64,000 bases of DNA from Tsukamurella sp. M9C (lineage in GTDB: Bacteria; Actinomycetota; Actinomycetes; Mycobacteriales; Mycobacteriaceae). The translations under genes and the position numbers were made by a program. Shown piece after piece: positions 1 to 8,390 of the stretch (positions within the stretch are counted from its first letter, which is position 1; every line of letters starts with the position of its first letter). Location: NCBI RefSeq assembly GCF_020169415.1, contig NZ_JAIULG010000011.1:1-64000 (forward strand). The letters are read 5' to 3'. A model generated the notes under the pieces. That model searched no databases. It saw only the letters and a program-made list of their open reading frames with translations, and had not been told where the DNA came from.

Positions 1-665
1 CCCCCACGCAGACCCCCGCCCCGAAGTCGGTCGCACCGGGTGATCGCATCGACATCCTGCAGCGCTCCCTGGGCGGCGGCCGGTTCGAGTCGCTGCAGTG
101 CACCATGGGGTTCGCGGTGACCGCGCCGGACGGCGAGCGGCTCGGCGTGACCGCGGGGCACTGCGGCGCGCCGCAGCAGCCGGTCGGCGTGAAGAAGTGG
201 ATCGTCGGCGAGGTCGTGCAGTCGAAGTCCCCCGAGGTCAAGGAGGACCCGAACCGTCCCGGGCACTACTCCCCCGTCGACCCGTTCGGGCCCGACTGGG
301 CGACGTTCCGGCTGACCGATCCGCAGGTGAAGCTCCTCGCGTCGGCGCCCGGAATGGCACCGCGGTCGGTGGGCACGGCGCGCGTCGGGGACCCGGTGTG
401 CCAGCTGGGCTCGGTGAACGGTCGCCGTTGCGGCAAGGTGACGAAGGTCCTGGGTGACTGGGTCGTCGCCGACATCGTGACCACGCAGGGCGACAGCGGC
501 GGGCCGCTCATCCGGACGTCGGACAACGCCGCGATCGGCATCATCACCGACGCCGTCACGCTGACCGACCGCGACTCCGGCAAGGTCACGCAGCGACTCA
601 CGCAGTACTACTCGCTGAACGCGGCGCTCCGCGCGGCGGGCGGCGCGCGACTCGCGACCAACTGA
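1..665 (+). CDS. secreted chymotrypsin-fold serine protease, C-terminal part
   Basis: Partial gene: the frame is open from the left edge, so the start and any signal peptide lie outside the window. The visible 220 residues hold an S1-type catalytic triad: His in TAGHCG, Asp in PDWATFRL and the nucleophile Ser in GDSGGPL. Two Cys pairs (Cys before TMGF with GHCG; VCQ with RRCG) suggest disulfides and therefore export, as in streptogrisin-like peptidases of actinobacteria. The likely role is hydrolysis of extracellular protein. The substrate cannot be read. An Ala/Arg-rich tail ends the protein 40 bases before the next gene. Confidence 0.85.
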   Translation, partial: PTQTPAPKSVAPGDRIDILQRSLGGGRFESLQCTMGFAVTAPDGERLGVTAGHCGAPQQPVGVKKWIVGEVVQSKSPEVKEDPNRPGHYSPVDPFGPDWATFRLTDPQVKLLASAPGMAPRSVGTARVGDPVCQLGSVNGRRCGKVTKVLGDWVVADIVTTQGDSGGPLIRTSDNAAIGIITDAVTLTDRDSGKVTQRLTQYYSLNAALRAAGGARLATN

Positions 666-693
666 TCGGGGCCCGGTGGCGGGCCGCGTTCAC

Positions 694-699
694 TACACT
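694..699 (+). promoter_or_regulatory. -10 element TACACT of a leaderless promoter
   Basis: TACACT lies exactly six bases before the ATG at 706, so transcription should start at or beside the start codon. This fixes the start of the DUF385 gene at 706 rather than at upstream in-frame ATG 676. Confidence 0.55.
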
Positions 700-705
700 G
701 CCGCC

Positions 706-1185
706 ATGACCGTCGTGGACGACCTCAAGTCGCGTTTCCTGCAGCTCGGGCGACACCGTGCGGTGTCCCGCATGGTCCGGGCCACCGTCCCGCTCGACAA
801 GGCGGTGACCCGGATCAGTCGCGGCTCGGTGCACCTCATCCCCGAGGCGCTGCTCCCCCAGCTCACGTTGACCACGGTGGGGCGGCGCAGCGGCGTCGCG
901 CGCGCGGTCCCGCTGCTGTACGTGCGCGACGGCGAGGACTTCGTGGTGATCGCCTCCAACTTCGGGCAGAAGCACCACCCCGCGTGGTCGTTCAACCTGG
1001 AGGCGACGCCGGACGCCGAGGTGCTCCTGGGCACGCGCCGCATCCCGGTGCGGGCGCGCCGTGTCTCCGAGTCGGACCGGAAGCGCCTGTGGCCCAGCAT
1101 CGTCGCCGTCTGGCCCGCCTACGACGACTACATCGAGTGGGCCGGCGGCCGGACGATCAAGCTGTTCCGGCTCACGCCTCGCTGA
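706..1185 (+). CDS. nitroreductase/deazaflavin-dependent oxidoreductase family (DUF385)
   Basis: 159 residues with the DUF385 split-barrel pattern: TLTTVGRRSG (about residues 55-64), the strand PLLYVRDGEDFVVIASNFG and then HHPAWSFNLEATPDAEV. This family includes the F420-dependent Ddn and related proteins of mycobacteria, which bind deazaflavin or fatty acids. The family is clear from the sequence; the substrate is unknown. The start is chosen from the leaderless -10 element at 694. The stop overlaps the convergent PH-domain gene by 14 bases, tail to tail. Confidence 0.8.
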   Translation: MTVVDDLKSRFLQLGRHRAVSRMVRATVPLDKAVTRISRGSVHLIPEALLPQLTLTTVGRRSGVARAVPLLYVRDGEDFVVIASNFGQKHHPAWSFNLEATPDAEVLLGTRRIPVRARRVSESDRKRLWPSIVAVWPAYDDYIEWAGGRTIKLFRLTPR

Positions 1186-2689
1186 CGAGGAAGCCGGTCA
1201 CGATCTCGGGGTGGACGGTGCGCGCGACCTGCGCCGCGCGCTCGGGCGTCACGTCGACGGCGCCGAACGCACCGGCCGCGGTGGCGACGGTCAGGGTCGC
1301 GACGCCCGCGCGCCGCTGGAAGAACGTCTCCCGGGTGACGAACCCGGTCACCCCGTCGAACTCGAGCGCGGTGCGCGTGCGTGCGACGGTGCCCGCACCG
1401 AGGACCACGGCGTCGCCGGTGATGACGGTGCCGAGGTTGGCGTAGCGCAGGCGCGCGAGCGCCACCGACAGGATCGCCACGAGGACCGCCCCGGCGAGGG
1501 GCAGCGCCTTCCACGCGCCGGGCGCGACGACGCCGAGCGCCACCAGCACGACGATCGGCACGAACGCGCCCAGCACCGCGCGGGTGTAGCGGCGACGCAG
1601 GGCCACCGGCCCGTGCGCCTCCAGACGCGTCTCGATGACACCGGGGCGCCCCAGGATCTCGTCGGCCACCTGCACGGCCTCGGCGCGCGGCGCGGGCGGC
1701 AGCAGCGTGGGATTGCGATCCGTGCCCGTGGCGATCGCGCGCAACTTCGCGCCGCCCGGCAGACGCATGAGGACGGGCTCGTGCAGCTGCACGCCGCGCA
1801 CCCGCTTGCGCTCGATCGTCGCCGCCACCGTCGAGATCAGGCCGCGGCTGGTGTGCAGCGCACCGTCGGCCCGGCGGACCAGGCGGAAGCCCCAGAAGGC
1901 GAGCACGTAGGCCAGCACCGAGACCAGGATCGACACCATGATCACGAGCACCACGGCGGCCGGGATCACCACGGCCGCACCGAGGTCGAGGATCCTCGCC
2001 AACCAGGACTCGGCGAGCTCGGAGCCGCGCTCGCGCAGGCCCGCCTCGTCGACGATGCGGAAGCCGATGCCGGCGCCCGCCGCGACGACGGCGAAGCCCG
2101 TCAGCGAGAACGGGGCGAACCGGATCCACTCCGGCCGCAGGCGGGCGAGCTCCTCCTCGGGAGCGTTCGGCTGGGGCGCCACCACTGCCCCGTCCTCGCC
2201 GGGCGTCTCCGTGGCCGACGGTGCCGCGGTGCGGCGCAGGAGGTCCCGCCCGAGCTGCTCCGCGACCTCGGCGGGGATCGGATCGAGGACGAGCGCGGAC
2301 TCCTTACCGCCGACGCCGGTACCGACCACCACCTTGCGCAGCTTCAGCGCGCGCTCGATGGGTCCGGCGGTGACGTCGACGCTGCGGATCCGGTCGCGGC
2401 GGGCGGTCGCGGAGACCTTGCGCACCAGGCCGTGCCGCAGCTCCAACTGATCGTCGGTGACCCGCCAGCGAGTGGTGAGCCAGGGCAGCAGGCCGACCAG
2501 CACGCTGATGGCGACGCCGGCGATCACGAAGAACACCGGGCCGGCGGCGCGGCCGAGGAAGAAGACGCCGATGAGGGCGGGGATGAGGGACGGGACCGCC
2601 TTGATCACGCGGGTGCCGATGCCCCACGGCGAGAGCCGGTTCCAGCCGTCGTCGACGGCCGGTGCGATCACCTGGTCAGGTCGCGTCAT
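1172..2689 (-). CDS. bacterial PH-domain (DUF304) membrane protein, YdbT-like
   Basis: 505 residues. Two transmembrane hairpins near the N terminus (residues about 25-65) and in the middle (about 185-270) separate bPH2/DUF304 segments of the type WRVTDDQLELRHGL followed by RDRIRSVDVTAGPIER. A third such segment (VTRETFFQRRAGVATLTV) closes the protein. Paired DUF304 proteins of this kind (YdbS/YdbT of Bacillus) are membrane proteins of uncertain role, some linked to resistance to peptides. The ATG overlaps the end of the upstream PH gene by 14 bases, indicating translational coupling. Confidence 0.8.
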   Translation of the reverse strand: MTRPDQVIAPAVDDGWNRLSPWGIGTRVIKAVPSLIPALIGVFFLGRAAGPVFFVIAGVAISVLVGLLPWLTTRWRVTDDQLELRHGLVRKVSATARRDRIRSVDVTAGPIERALKLRKVVVGTGVGGKESALVLDPIPAEVAEQLGRDLLRRTAAPSATETPGEDGAVVAPQPNAPEEELARLRPEWIRFAPFSLTGFAVVAAGAGIGFRIVDEAGLRERGSELAESWLARILDLGAAVVIPAAVVLVIMVSILVSVLAYVLAFWGFRLVRRADGALHTSRGLISTVAATIERKRVRGVQLHEPVLMRLPGGAKLRAIATGTDRNPTLLPPAPRAEAVQVADEILGRPGVIETRLEAHGPVALRRRYTRAVLGAFVPIVVLVALGVVAPGAWKALPLAGAVLVAILSVALARLRYANLGTVITGDAVVLGAGTVARTRTALEFDGVTGFVTRETFFQRRAGVATLTVATAAGAFGAVDVTPERAAQVARTVHPEIVTGFLVSEA

Positions 2690-3200
2690 CGGTGTCCTCC
2701 GCGGCGCTCACGGTCAGCCCGGCGGCGATGGCCTGCGCGGTCTCCGTGGGTAGGCCAGAGATGCGCACCGTGCCCGCCGACGAGGCGGTGGTGACGGTGA
2801 CCGTCGACAGCCCGAAGGAGCGCTCCAGCGGCCCGGCGACGGTGTCGATCACCTGCACGCGCGAGATCGGGATGAGGACGCGGGTCCGGGTGAGCCAGCC
2901 CGCCTGCGAGTACACCGCCACCGCGTTGATCTCCCAGCGGTGGAACGCGTAGCGGAAGCGCGGCATCACGATCAGGTGCGCCGCTGCGACTGCGGCCAGC
3001 ACGAGGAAGGCCGCGGCGGCCACATACCAGGGCACGTCCGGGATCACCGCGAGCACCACCGTGACCAGCGGGATCACGATCACCCAGCGGATCGCGGCGC
3101 GGACCGTCCACCAGGTCTTCGCGCGCGGCGAGACCTGGTGCGCGGGCTGCCTGAGCACCTCTGCGGCGCCCGCGGGGGCGGGGGTTCCGGGAAGGGTCAT
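2676..3200 (-). CDS. small PH-domain (DUF304) membrane protein, YdbS-like
   Basis: 174 residues: a short Pro/Ala-rich cytoplasmic start, a pair of membrane helices (about 40-85, VIVIPLVTVVLAVIP and a following Ala-rich helix), then one bPH2 domain with the family pattern RWEINAVAVYSQAGWLTRT and the strand RVQVIDTVAGPLERSFGL. It is the first gene of a two-gene operon with the 505-residue PH protein, which it overlaps. The ATG at 3200 is the first start after the divergent acyl-CoA dehydrogenase promoter region. Function beyond membrane association is not known. Confidence 0.8.
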   Translation of the reverse strand: MTLPGTPAPAGAAEVLRQPAHQVSPRAKTWWTVRAAIRWVIVIPLVTVVLAVIPDVPWYVAAAAFLVLAAVAAAHLIVMPRFRYAFHRWEINAVAVYSQAGWLTRTRVLIPISRVQVIDTVAGPLERSFGLSTVTVTTASSAGTVRISGLPTETAQAIAAGLTVSAAEDTDDAT

Positions 3201-3270
3201 GCGCCCAGCTAAGCACGACATTCCGCTCCGCTGCCACCACGCCCGGCTAGGGTGGCGCCGAGGAGGCACC

Positions 3271-4440
3271 ATGACCACACATCCCGATGAGCTGGCGGGC
3301 CTGACCGGCCTGTTCAACGACCAGGAGCGCGCGATCGCCGATTCCGTCCGCGCGCTGACCGCCCGCGAGGTGGAGCCGTACGTCGCCGACTGGTTCGAGC
3401 GCGGCGAACTCGACGACCCGCGCGGCCTCATGCGGAAGCTCGGCGCGCTCGGCCTGCTGGGCATGCACCTCGACGGATACGGCTGCGCCGGAACGACCGC
3501 CACCGAGTACGGCGTGGCCTGCCTCGAGCTGGAGGCCTGCGACTCGGGCCTGCGTTCCATGGTCTCCGTGCAGGGATCGCTGGCGATGTATGCGATCTGG
3601 AAGTGGGCGAGCGAGGAGGAGAAGCAGCGCTGGCTGCCCGGCATGGCCGCCGGCGAGCTCATCGGCTGCTTCGGGCTGACCGAGCCGGACCACGGTTCCG
3701 ACCCCGCGAACATGCGCACCCGGGCGCGCCGCGACGGCGGCGACTGGATCCTCGACGGCCGGAAGATGTGGATCACCAACGGCTCCCTCGCCGACGTCGC
3801 CGTGATCTGGGCGCAGACCGACGAGGGCGTCCGCGGCTTCGCCGTCCCCACCGACACCGCGGGCTTCGCCGCGAACACCATCGAGCACAAGATGTCGCTG
3901 CGCGCGTCGGTGACCGCCGAGCTGGTGCTCGACGGTGTGCGCGTCCCCGACTCCGCCGCCTTCCCCGAGGTCCGCGGCCTGCGCGGCCCGCTGTCATGCC
4001 TGAGCGAGGCGCGGTACGGCATCGTCTGGGGCGCAATGGGTGCCGCTCGGACCGCACTGGAATGCGCGCAGCGATATTCGGTGGAGCGCGAGCAGTTCGG
4101 CAGGCCGATCGGCGGCTTCCAGCTGACCCAGCAGAAGCTCGCCGACATGACGCTGGAGTACACGAAGGGCGTGCTGCTGGCGGTGCACCTGGGCCGCCTC
4201 AAGGACGCCGGGGCACTGCGACCCGAGCAGGTGTCCCTGGGCAAGCTGAACAACGTGCGCGAGGCGATCGACATCTGCCGCACCGCCCGCACGATCCTGG
4301 GCGCGAACGGCATCTCGCTCGAGTACCCGGTGATCCGGCACGCGAACAACCTGGAGAGCGTGCTGACGTACGAGGGCACCGTCGAGATGCACACCCTGAT
4401 CCTGGGCCAGAAGCTCACCGGGCAGAACGCCTTCCAGTGA
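3271..4440 (+). CDS. acyl-CoA dehydrogenase, glutaryl-CoA dehydrogenase-like
   Basis: 389 residues, full length. It carries the glutaryl-CoA dehydrogenase signature GLTEPDHGSDP (about residue 138) with KMWITNGS for FAD binding, SMVSVQGSL near residue 98 at the position of the substrate-contacting arginine region, and the catalytic base Glu368 in LTYEGT. Such enzymes oxidise and decarboxylate glutaryl-CoA to crotonyl-CoA in lysine and tryptophan breakdown; a relaxed short-chain substrate is possible. A perfect AGGAGG four bases before ATG 3271 decides the start. It is divergent from the PH-domain operon. Confidence 0.85.
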   Translation: MTTHPDELAGLTGLFNDQERAIADSVRALTAREVEPYVADWFERGELDDPRGLMRKLGALGLLGMHLDGYGCAGTTATEYGVACLELEACDSGLRSMVSVQGSLAMYAIWKWASEEEKQRWLPGMAAGELIGCFGLTEPDHGSDPANMRTRARRDGGDWILDGRKMWITNGSLADVAVIWAQTDEGVRGFAVPTDTAGFAANTIEHKMSLRASVTAELVLDGVRVPDSAAFPEVRGLRGPLSCLSEARYGIVWGAMGAARTALECAQRYSVEREQFGRPIGGFQLTQQKLADMTLEYTKGVLLAVHLGRLKDAGALRPEQVSLGKLNNVREAIDICRTARTILGANGISLEYPVIRHANNLESVLTYEGTVEMHTLILGQKLTGQNAFQ

Positions 4441-4478
4441 CCCGCCGTTAGCCCAGAAACCGACCCTGACCAGCCGAT

Positions 4479-4508
4479 TTCACGTTTCGTGGCACTCCTT
4501 GCTAATGT
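4479..4508 (+). promoter_or_regulatory. tRNA-Lys promoter
   Basis: TTCACG (-35) and TAATGT (-10) are separated by 18 bases and end 25 bases before the tRNA, consistent with a housekeeping promoter and a short 5' leader. Confidence 0.45.
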
Positions 4509-4533
4509 ATTCCAGCACGCAGCGAGCGAGCAT

Positions 4534-4606
<73 letters not shown>

Positions 4607-4614
4607 CAATCGAG

Positions 4615-4645
4615 AAAGCCCCCTCCACTTCGGAGGGGGCTTTTT
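4615..4645 (+). terminator. intrinsic terminator after tRNA-Lys
   Basis: A nine-base GC stem (GCCCCCTCC with GGAGGGGGC, loop ACTTC) is followed by TTTTT and preceded by AAA, so it can work in both directions: for the tRNA and for the convergent membrane-protein gene. Confidence 0.85.
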
Positions 4646-4662
4646 CGTGTCCGCTTGGAGGT

Positions 4663-5196
4663 CTACGCAGCCGGCCGGCAGTCCCCCGTCATCCGAGCGG
4701 AGACCGGCGCGGACCTCCCCCTCGGCGTGTCGTCGCGACGCAAGGACAACGTCGAGCGACACCGGACGGCGCCGCCGAGTCGCGCCACACCGGTGACCTC
4801 GACCCGATAGTCGAGCCGCTCCCCCTTGTAGGGAACGTCGAGGACGGACCCGGCCACATTCTCGGAGGGCTCGACCAGGACCCGCGTCGCCCTCGTGACC
4901 GGCGACGAATTCGCAGAGAGCACCTGCGCCACAACATCGTCGGCGTCCGCCTTGGCATAGGTGTCGCCGACGATCAGGCCGGCGCCGCCAGCGACCACCG
5001 GAATCCCGATGCAGAAGAATCCGATGAAGAAGAGCACCGACTTCCACCACCGCCAGGTGGTGACCCACCGCTCCTTCCACACCATGGTCGGGACGATGAG
5101 CAGGAGCATGGCGGCGACGAAGACCACCCACTTCCAGGCACTGATGTCGGGACTGCTGACTCCGGAGAGCTTCGTCCACGGAGTGTCGATCAGCAC
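4663..5196 (-). CDS. hypothetical two-helix membrane protein
   Basis: 177 residues, not recognised. Two hydrophobic helices are visible (about residues 22-42, WVVFVAAMLLLIVPTMVW, and 51-75, VLFFIGFFCIGIPVV), separated by a Trp/Arg-rich turn. The remaining 100 residues look like a small extracytoplasmic beta-rich domain (YRVEVTGVARLGGAVRC) with two cysteines that could pair. Start GTG at 5196 is chosen because a TAGTAT -10 lies at 5243-5248 on the same strand; the ribosome-binding site is weak. It is convergent with tRNA-Lys and shares its terminator. Confidence 0.6.
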   Translation of the reverse strand: MLIDTPWTKLSGVSSPDISAWKWVVFVAAMLLLIVPTMVWKERWVTTWRWWKSVLFFIGFFCIGIPVVAGGAGLIVGDTYAKADADDVVAQVLSANSSPVTRATRVLVEPSENVAGSVLDVPYKGERLDYRVEVTGVARLGGAVRCRSTLSLRRDDTPRGRSAPVSARMTGDCRPAA

Positions 5197-5331
5197 CGGC
5201 CGCGCCGGTTCGCCAGTAGCCCCAGAGTCTTCACATCAGTAAATACTACCCGCGGCGCACACCCGCGACGAACGGAGCAGACCGTGACCACGGTCGCAGA
5301 ATTGAATCTTCTAAATTTACCTACGCTAAGT

Positions 5332-5397
5332 TAGTCTGGCAAACGAGCCTGGGGAGCAACCACCTCACCTGCCGCCCGCAGCGTTCTCCCCAGGCTC
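5332..5397 (+). ncRNA. candidate small RNA or long-stem hairpin
   Basis: A TAGTCT -10-like hexamer at 5332-5337 is followed after seven bases by a 12-base perfect inverted repeat, GAGCCTGGGGAG (5345-5356) and CTCCCCAGGCTC (5386-5397). The 29-base loop itself holds CTGC-CGCCC-GCAG. No protein is encoded. A transcript starting at 5345 would begin with the stem. Alternatively it is a terminator of the leftward gene that stops at 5429. Which of the two is not decided. Confidence 0.35.
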
Positions 5398-5428
5398 TCA
5401 CCCAAGTCGGGACGACGGGGCCGGCGCG

Positions 5429-5674
5429 TCAGTCGGCCTCGTCATCCTTACCGGCCCCGTAGCCGAAGGCCATGGCGAAGGCGATGCCCAGGGCGAGGCC
5501 GATCCCAATGCCCAGCGCCGGATTCCCCAGCGCCGTCCCGATGCTCGCGCCGAAGACCACGCCGATCGCGAGCCCCAGCGCCAGCTTGTTGTAGCCCTTG
5601 TCGCCCCACGGCCCCGACGGGCGGTCACCGTCGTTCTGCGCTCCGGAATCGGGCCGGTCACCGTCGTCGCTCAC
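5429..5674 (-). CDS. small glycine-zipper membrane protein
   Basis: 81 residues, not recognised. An acidic N-terminal third (SDDGDRPDSGAQNDGDRPSG) is followed by a long Gly/Ala-rich helix with repeated GxxxG spacing (GLAIGVVFGASIGTALG, then GIGIGLALGIAFAMAFGYG) and an acidic tail KDDEAD. This looks like one or two packed membrane helices, as in glycine-zipper proteins. GTG 5674 is preferred because TACGGT (5682-5687) sits seven bases upstream, fitting leaderless initiation. Confidence 0.6.
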   Translation of the reverse strand: MSDDGDRPDSGAQNDGDRPSGPWGDKGYNKLALGLAIGVVFGASIGTALGNPALGIGIGLALGIAFAMAFGYGAGKDDEAD

Positions 5675-5773
5675 ACCCCGCACCGTACCGGCAGCGCCCT
5701 CCGCGGGCCCGGTAGAATCGGGATCAATCGGTCCCATGGACCGAATCCGACTGAGCCTTTCTGGAGCTGAGCC

Positions 5774-6994
5774 ATGCGCAACCGTCCCGCCGTGTATCGA
5801 CGTATCCCGACGGCGGTGACGGCACTGCTCGTCTCCGCCGCCTTGATCGCCGGATGCACGTCGTCGACCGGCGACGCGGCGCTGCCGGACGAGAGCCAGA
5901 AGATCACCGACTCGACGCCCTTCTTCGACCTGCTGCGCCCGCAGATCACCTCCAGCGTGCGCAACGGCGCGCTCGACGTGCAGCCCGGCGTCCCCGTGAA
6001 GGTGAGCGCGAGCGGCGGCACGCTGACCAGGGTCGTGATGACGAACGCGGACGGCAAGGAGGTGGCCGGCAAGCTCGCCGAGGACGGCCGCTCCTGGATC
6101 AACGCCGAGCCGCTGGGCTACAACAAGACCTACAAGCTGCGGGCCGAGGCCAACGGCATCGGCGGCGTCAACGTCGCGAACGAGACCTTCAGCACGCAGT
6201 CGCCGAACAACCTGGCGCAGGCGTACTTCACCACCGCCGACAACTCGACGGTGGGCGTCGGCCAGACCGTGGGTGTGAAGTTCGACGAGCGCATCGCTGA
6301 CCGGATGGCCGCGCAGCGCGCGATCAAGATCGTCACCGATCCGCCGGTCGAGGGCGCCTTCTATTGGATCAGTCCGTCCGAGGTGCGCTGGCGCCCGGAG
6401 AGCTACTTCAAGCCGGGCACCAAGGTCAGCGTGGACGTGAAGATCTACGGCGTGGACCTCGGCGGCGGCACCTTCGGCCAGAAGGACGCCTCCACCCGGT
6501 TCACCGTGGGCGACGAGGTGATCACCACCGTCTCCGACAAGGACAAGATCGTCCGCGTCACGAAGAACGGCAAGCTCATCAAGACGATGCCCACCTCGAT
6601 GGGCGGCCCCGGCAACGAGACCCCGAACGGCGTCTACCTCATCGGCGATCACCGCGAGAACATGATCATGGACTCGTCGACCTACGGCGTTCCGGTGAAC
6701 TCCCCCAACGGCTACCGCACGCTGGTCGACTACGCCGTGCAGATGTCCTACAGCGGCATCTACCTGCACAGCGCCCCGTGGTCGGTGAACCAGCAGGGCT
6801 CCACCAACGTGAGCCACGGCTGCCTCAACGTGAGCACCGAGAACGCGCTCTGGTTCCTGCAGAACACCAAGCGCGGCGACATCGTCAAGGTCACCGACAC
6901 CTCGGGGCCCGTGCTGGAGGGCACCGACGGGCTAGGCGACTGGAACCTGCCGTGGTCCGTCTGGCGCGCCGGCAACGCCAAGTCCGCCGGGTAG
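5774..6994 (+). CDS. L,D-transpeptidase lipoprotein
   Basis: 406 residues. The N terminus is a lipoprotein signal (VSAALIAGC, lipidated Cys about residue 27). Two Ig-like domains follow (about 45-250, with FTTADNSTVGVGQTVGVKF), then the YkuD catalytic domain with SHGCLNVS; Cys350 is the nucleophile and His348 its partner. The enzyme forms 3-3 cross-links between diaminopimelate residues of peptidoglycan outside the membrane, as LdtMt proteins do. An SD-like GGAGC precedes ATG 5774. Its last 63 bases overlap the convergent ndh gene. Confidence 0.92.
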   Translation: MRNRPAVYRRIPTAVTALLVSAALIAGCTSSTGDAALPDESQKITDSTPFFDLLRPQITSSVRNGALDVQPGVPVKVSASGGTLTRVVMTNADGKEVAGKLAEDGRSWINAEPLGYNKTYKLRAEANGIGGVNVANETFSTQSPNNLAQAYFTTADNSTVGVGQTVGVKFDERIADRMAAQRAIKIVTDPPVEGAFYWISPSEVRWRPESYFKPGTKVSVDVKIYGVDLGGGTFGQKDASTRFTVGDEVITTVSDKDKIVRVTKNGKLIKTMPTSMGGPGNETPNGVYLIGDHRENMIMDSSTYGVPVNSPNGYRTLVDYAVQMSYSGIYLHSAPWSVNQQGSTNVSHGCLNVSTENALWFLQNTKRGDIVKVTDTSGPVLEGTDGLGDWNLPWSVWRAGNAKSAG

Positions 6995-8266
6995 CTCCTC
7001 CCCCGCCTCCGGGGCTCCGACGGTGACCGTCGGCGCACCGTCGGGCAGCGCGGCGGTGGCGGTGAAGCCGGGCCGGGCGGTGCCGACGAAGGCGCGCAGC
7101 CAGTCCCGGAGCACCGCCACGCGGTTGCCCATGCCGGCCAGGTAATACAGGTGCACGGCCAGCCAGCCGGCCCACGCGACGATGCCGGTGAGGCCGGGCA
7201 GCCCGAGCGGCGGCTGGATGACGGCGTGCGGGGTGTCGATCATCGCCATGCTGCCCTTGTCGAGGTAGCGGAAGTGCGTGCCGGGGCCCGTCTTCCCACG
7301 GATGATGTCCGCGGCGTGGCGACCCTGCTGCATGGCGACGGGGCTCTGCCCGGGAAGGCCGTTCAGGTTGGTCATGTCGCCGAGGGCGAAGACGTCGGCC
7401 CGGCCGCCGACCGTGAGATCGCGGTTGATGAGGAGGCGGCCGTTGCGATCGGTCTCGCAGCCGGTGGCCTCGGCGATCACGCCCGCGAGCGGGGTGGCCT
7501 TGACGCCCGCCGACCAGACCACGGTGCCCGCGGCGATCTCGCGCTCGGCGCCCGCCTTGTCCTTGACGGTGACGACGTCGTCCTCGATCGCGGTGACGAA
7601 CGTGCCGGTGTGCACCGTGACGCCCGCCTTCTCCAGCGCGGCGAGGGTGTAGCCCGAGAGGGTGCCGCCGTAGAAGGGCAGCACGTCGTCGGCGCCCTCG
7701 ACCAGGTGGATGCGGATCTCCGCGTCGTCGTGGAAGCGGCGCGCGAGCTCGGCGACCTGGCCCGCGACCTCGACGCCCGTGGCGCCGGCGCCGACCACGA
7801 CGACGGTGCGCGCGGCGATCTCGGCGGGTGCGTCGAAGGCGGCGCGCAGCCGAGTCCGGAGGTTCTCTGAGTCCTCGAGGGTCTTCAGGGCGAAGGTGCG
7901 GTCGGCCCACTCGTCGTGGCCGAAGTACGCCTGCGCGGCGCCCGCGGCGACGATGAGGTAGGTGTAGCCGATCTGCTCGATGCCGTCGGCGGTCGCGTAG
8001 GTGACCACCTTGCGCTCGGCGTCGACCTCGGTGACGTAGCCGGTCACGACGTCGACGGTGCGGCGCCGGCGCAGCACCTCCGCGATGGGCGGCGCGATGC
8101 GCTCGCCGACGGTGACGCCCGTGGCCACCTGGTAGAGCAGGGGCTGGAAGAGGTGGGTGCCGTTCGCCGAGATGAGGGTGGTCTCGATATTCGACTTGGC
8201 CAGCTGCTTCGCGGCGGCGAGGCCGCCGAATCCCGAGCCGATCACCACGACGTGGGTGCTGCGCAT
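6932..8266 (-). CDS. ndh: type II NADH dehydrogenase (NDH-2)
   Basis: 444 residues. Begins with the FAD-binding fold VVVIGSGFGGLAAAKQL and carries the NADH-binding fold VVVVGAGATGVEVAGQ near residue 165. The motif VFALGDMTNL (about 310) contacts FAD, and a hydrophobic C-terminal region (PGLTGIVAWAGWLAVHLYYL) anchors the protein to the membrane. It passes electrons from NADH to menaquinone without pumping protons. ATG 8266 is chosen for the GGAGGAG just upstream. The low-complexity C-terminal tail reads antisense into the L,D-transpeptidase gene. The divergent LysR gene may regulate it. Confidence 0.88.
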   Translation of the reverse strand: MRSTHVVVIGSGFGGLAAAKQLAKSNIETTLISANGTHLFQPLLYQVATGVTVGERIAPPIAEVLRRRRTVDVVTGYVTEVDAERKVVTYATADGIEQIGYTYLIVAAGAAQAYFGHDEWADRTFALKTLEDSENLRTRLRAAFDAPAEIAARTVVVVGAGATGVEVAGQVAELARRFHDDAEIRIHLVEGADDVLPFYGGTLSGYTLAALEKAGVTVHTGTFVTAIEDDVVTVKDKAGAEREIAAGTVVWSAGVKATPLAGVIAEATGCETDRNGRLLINRDLTVGGRADVFALGDMTNLNGLPGQSPVAMQQGRHAADIIRGKTGPGTHFRYLDKGSMAMIDTPHAVIQPPLGLPGLTGIVAWAGWLAVHLYYLAGMGNRVAVLRDWLRAFVGTARPGFTATAALPDGAPTVTVGAPEAGEELPGGLGVAGAPDGPRQVPVA

Positions 8267-8298
8267 GATCTTCTCCTCCTTCAAGACGTCGTTGTCTA

Positions 8299-8384
8299 CT
8301 ACCAGATTGGTGCATGGATGATCACGCTTCAACCTGGTAGATCGCCGTCCTGATGATGCGACCCATCGCATCTGTTCATACAAT
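8299..8384. promoter_or_regulatory. ndh/LysR divergent control region
   Basis: Holds a perfect 7-base inverted repeat GATGCGA-CCCA-TCGCATC (8355-8372), just upstream of TACAAT (8379-8384), which is the -10 of the LysR gene six bases before its ATG. A second pair, CTACCAG (8299-8305) and CTGGTAG (8334-8340), flanks the ndh side. The placement suits LysR autoregulation and control of ndh. Confidence 0.5.
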
Positions 8385-8390
8385 GGCGGT

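Noticed and set aside
5313-5335. IdeR-like sequence CTAACTTAGCGTAGGTAAA on the minus strand
   Set aside because: Only 10 of 19 positions match and the dyad core is broken; far weaker than the site at 39295.
8267-8383. N-terminal extension of ndh
   Set aside because: The added residues are not dehydrogenase-like, whereas ATG 8266 starts the FAD fold and has a strong ribosome-binding site.
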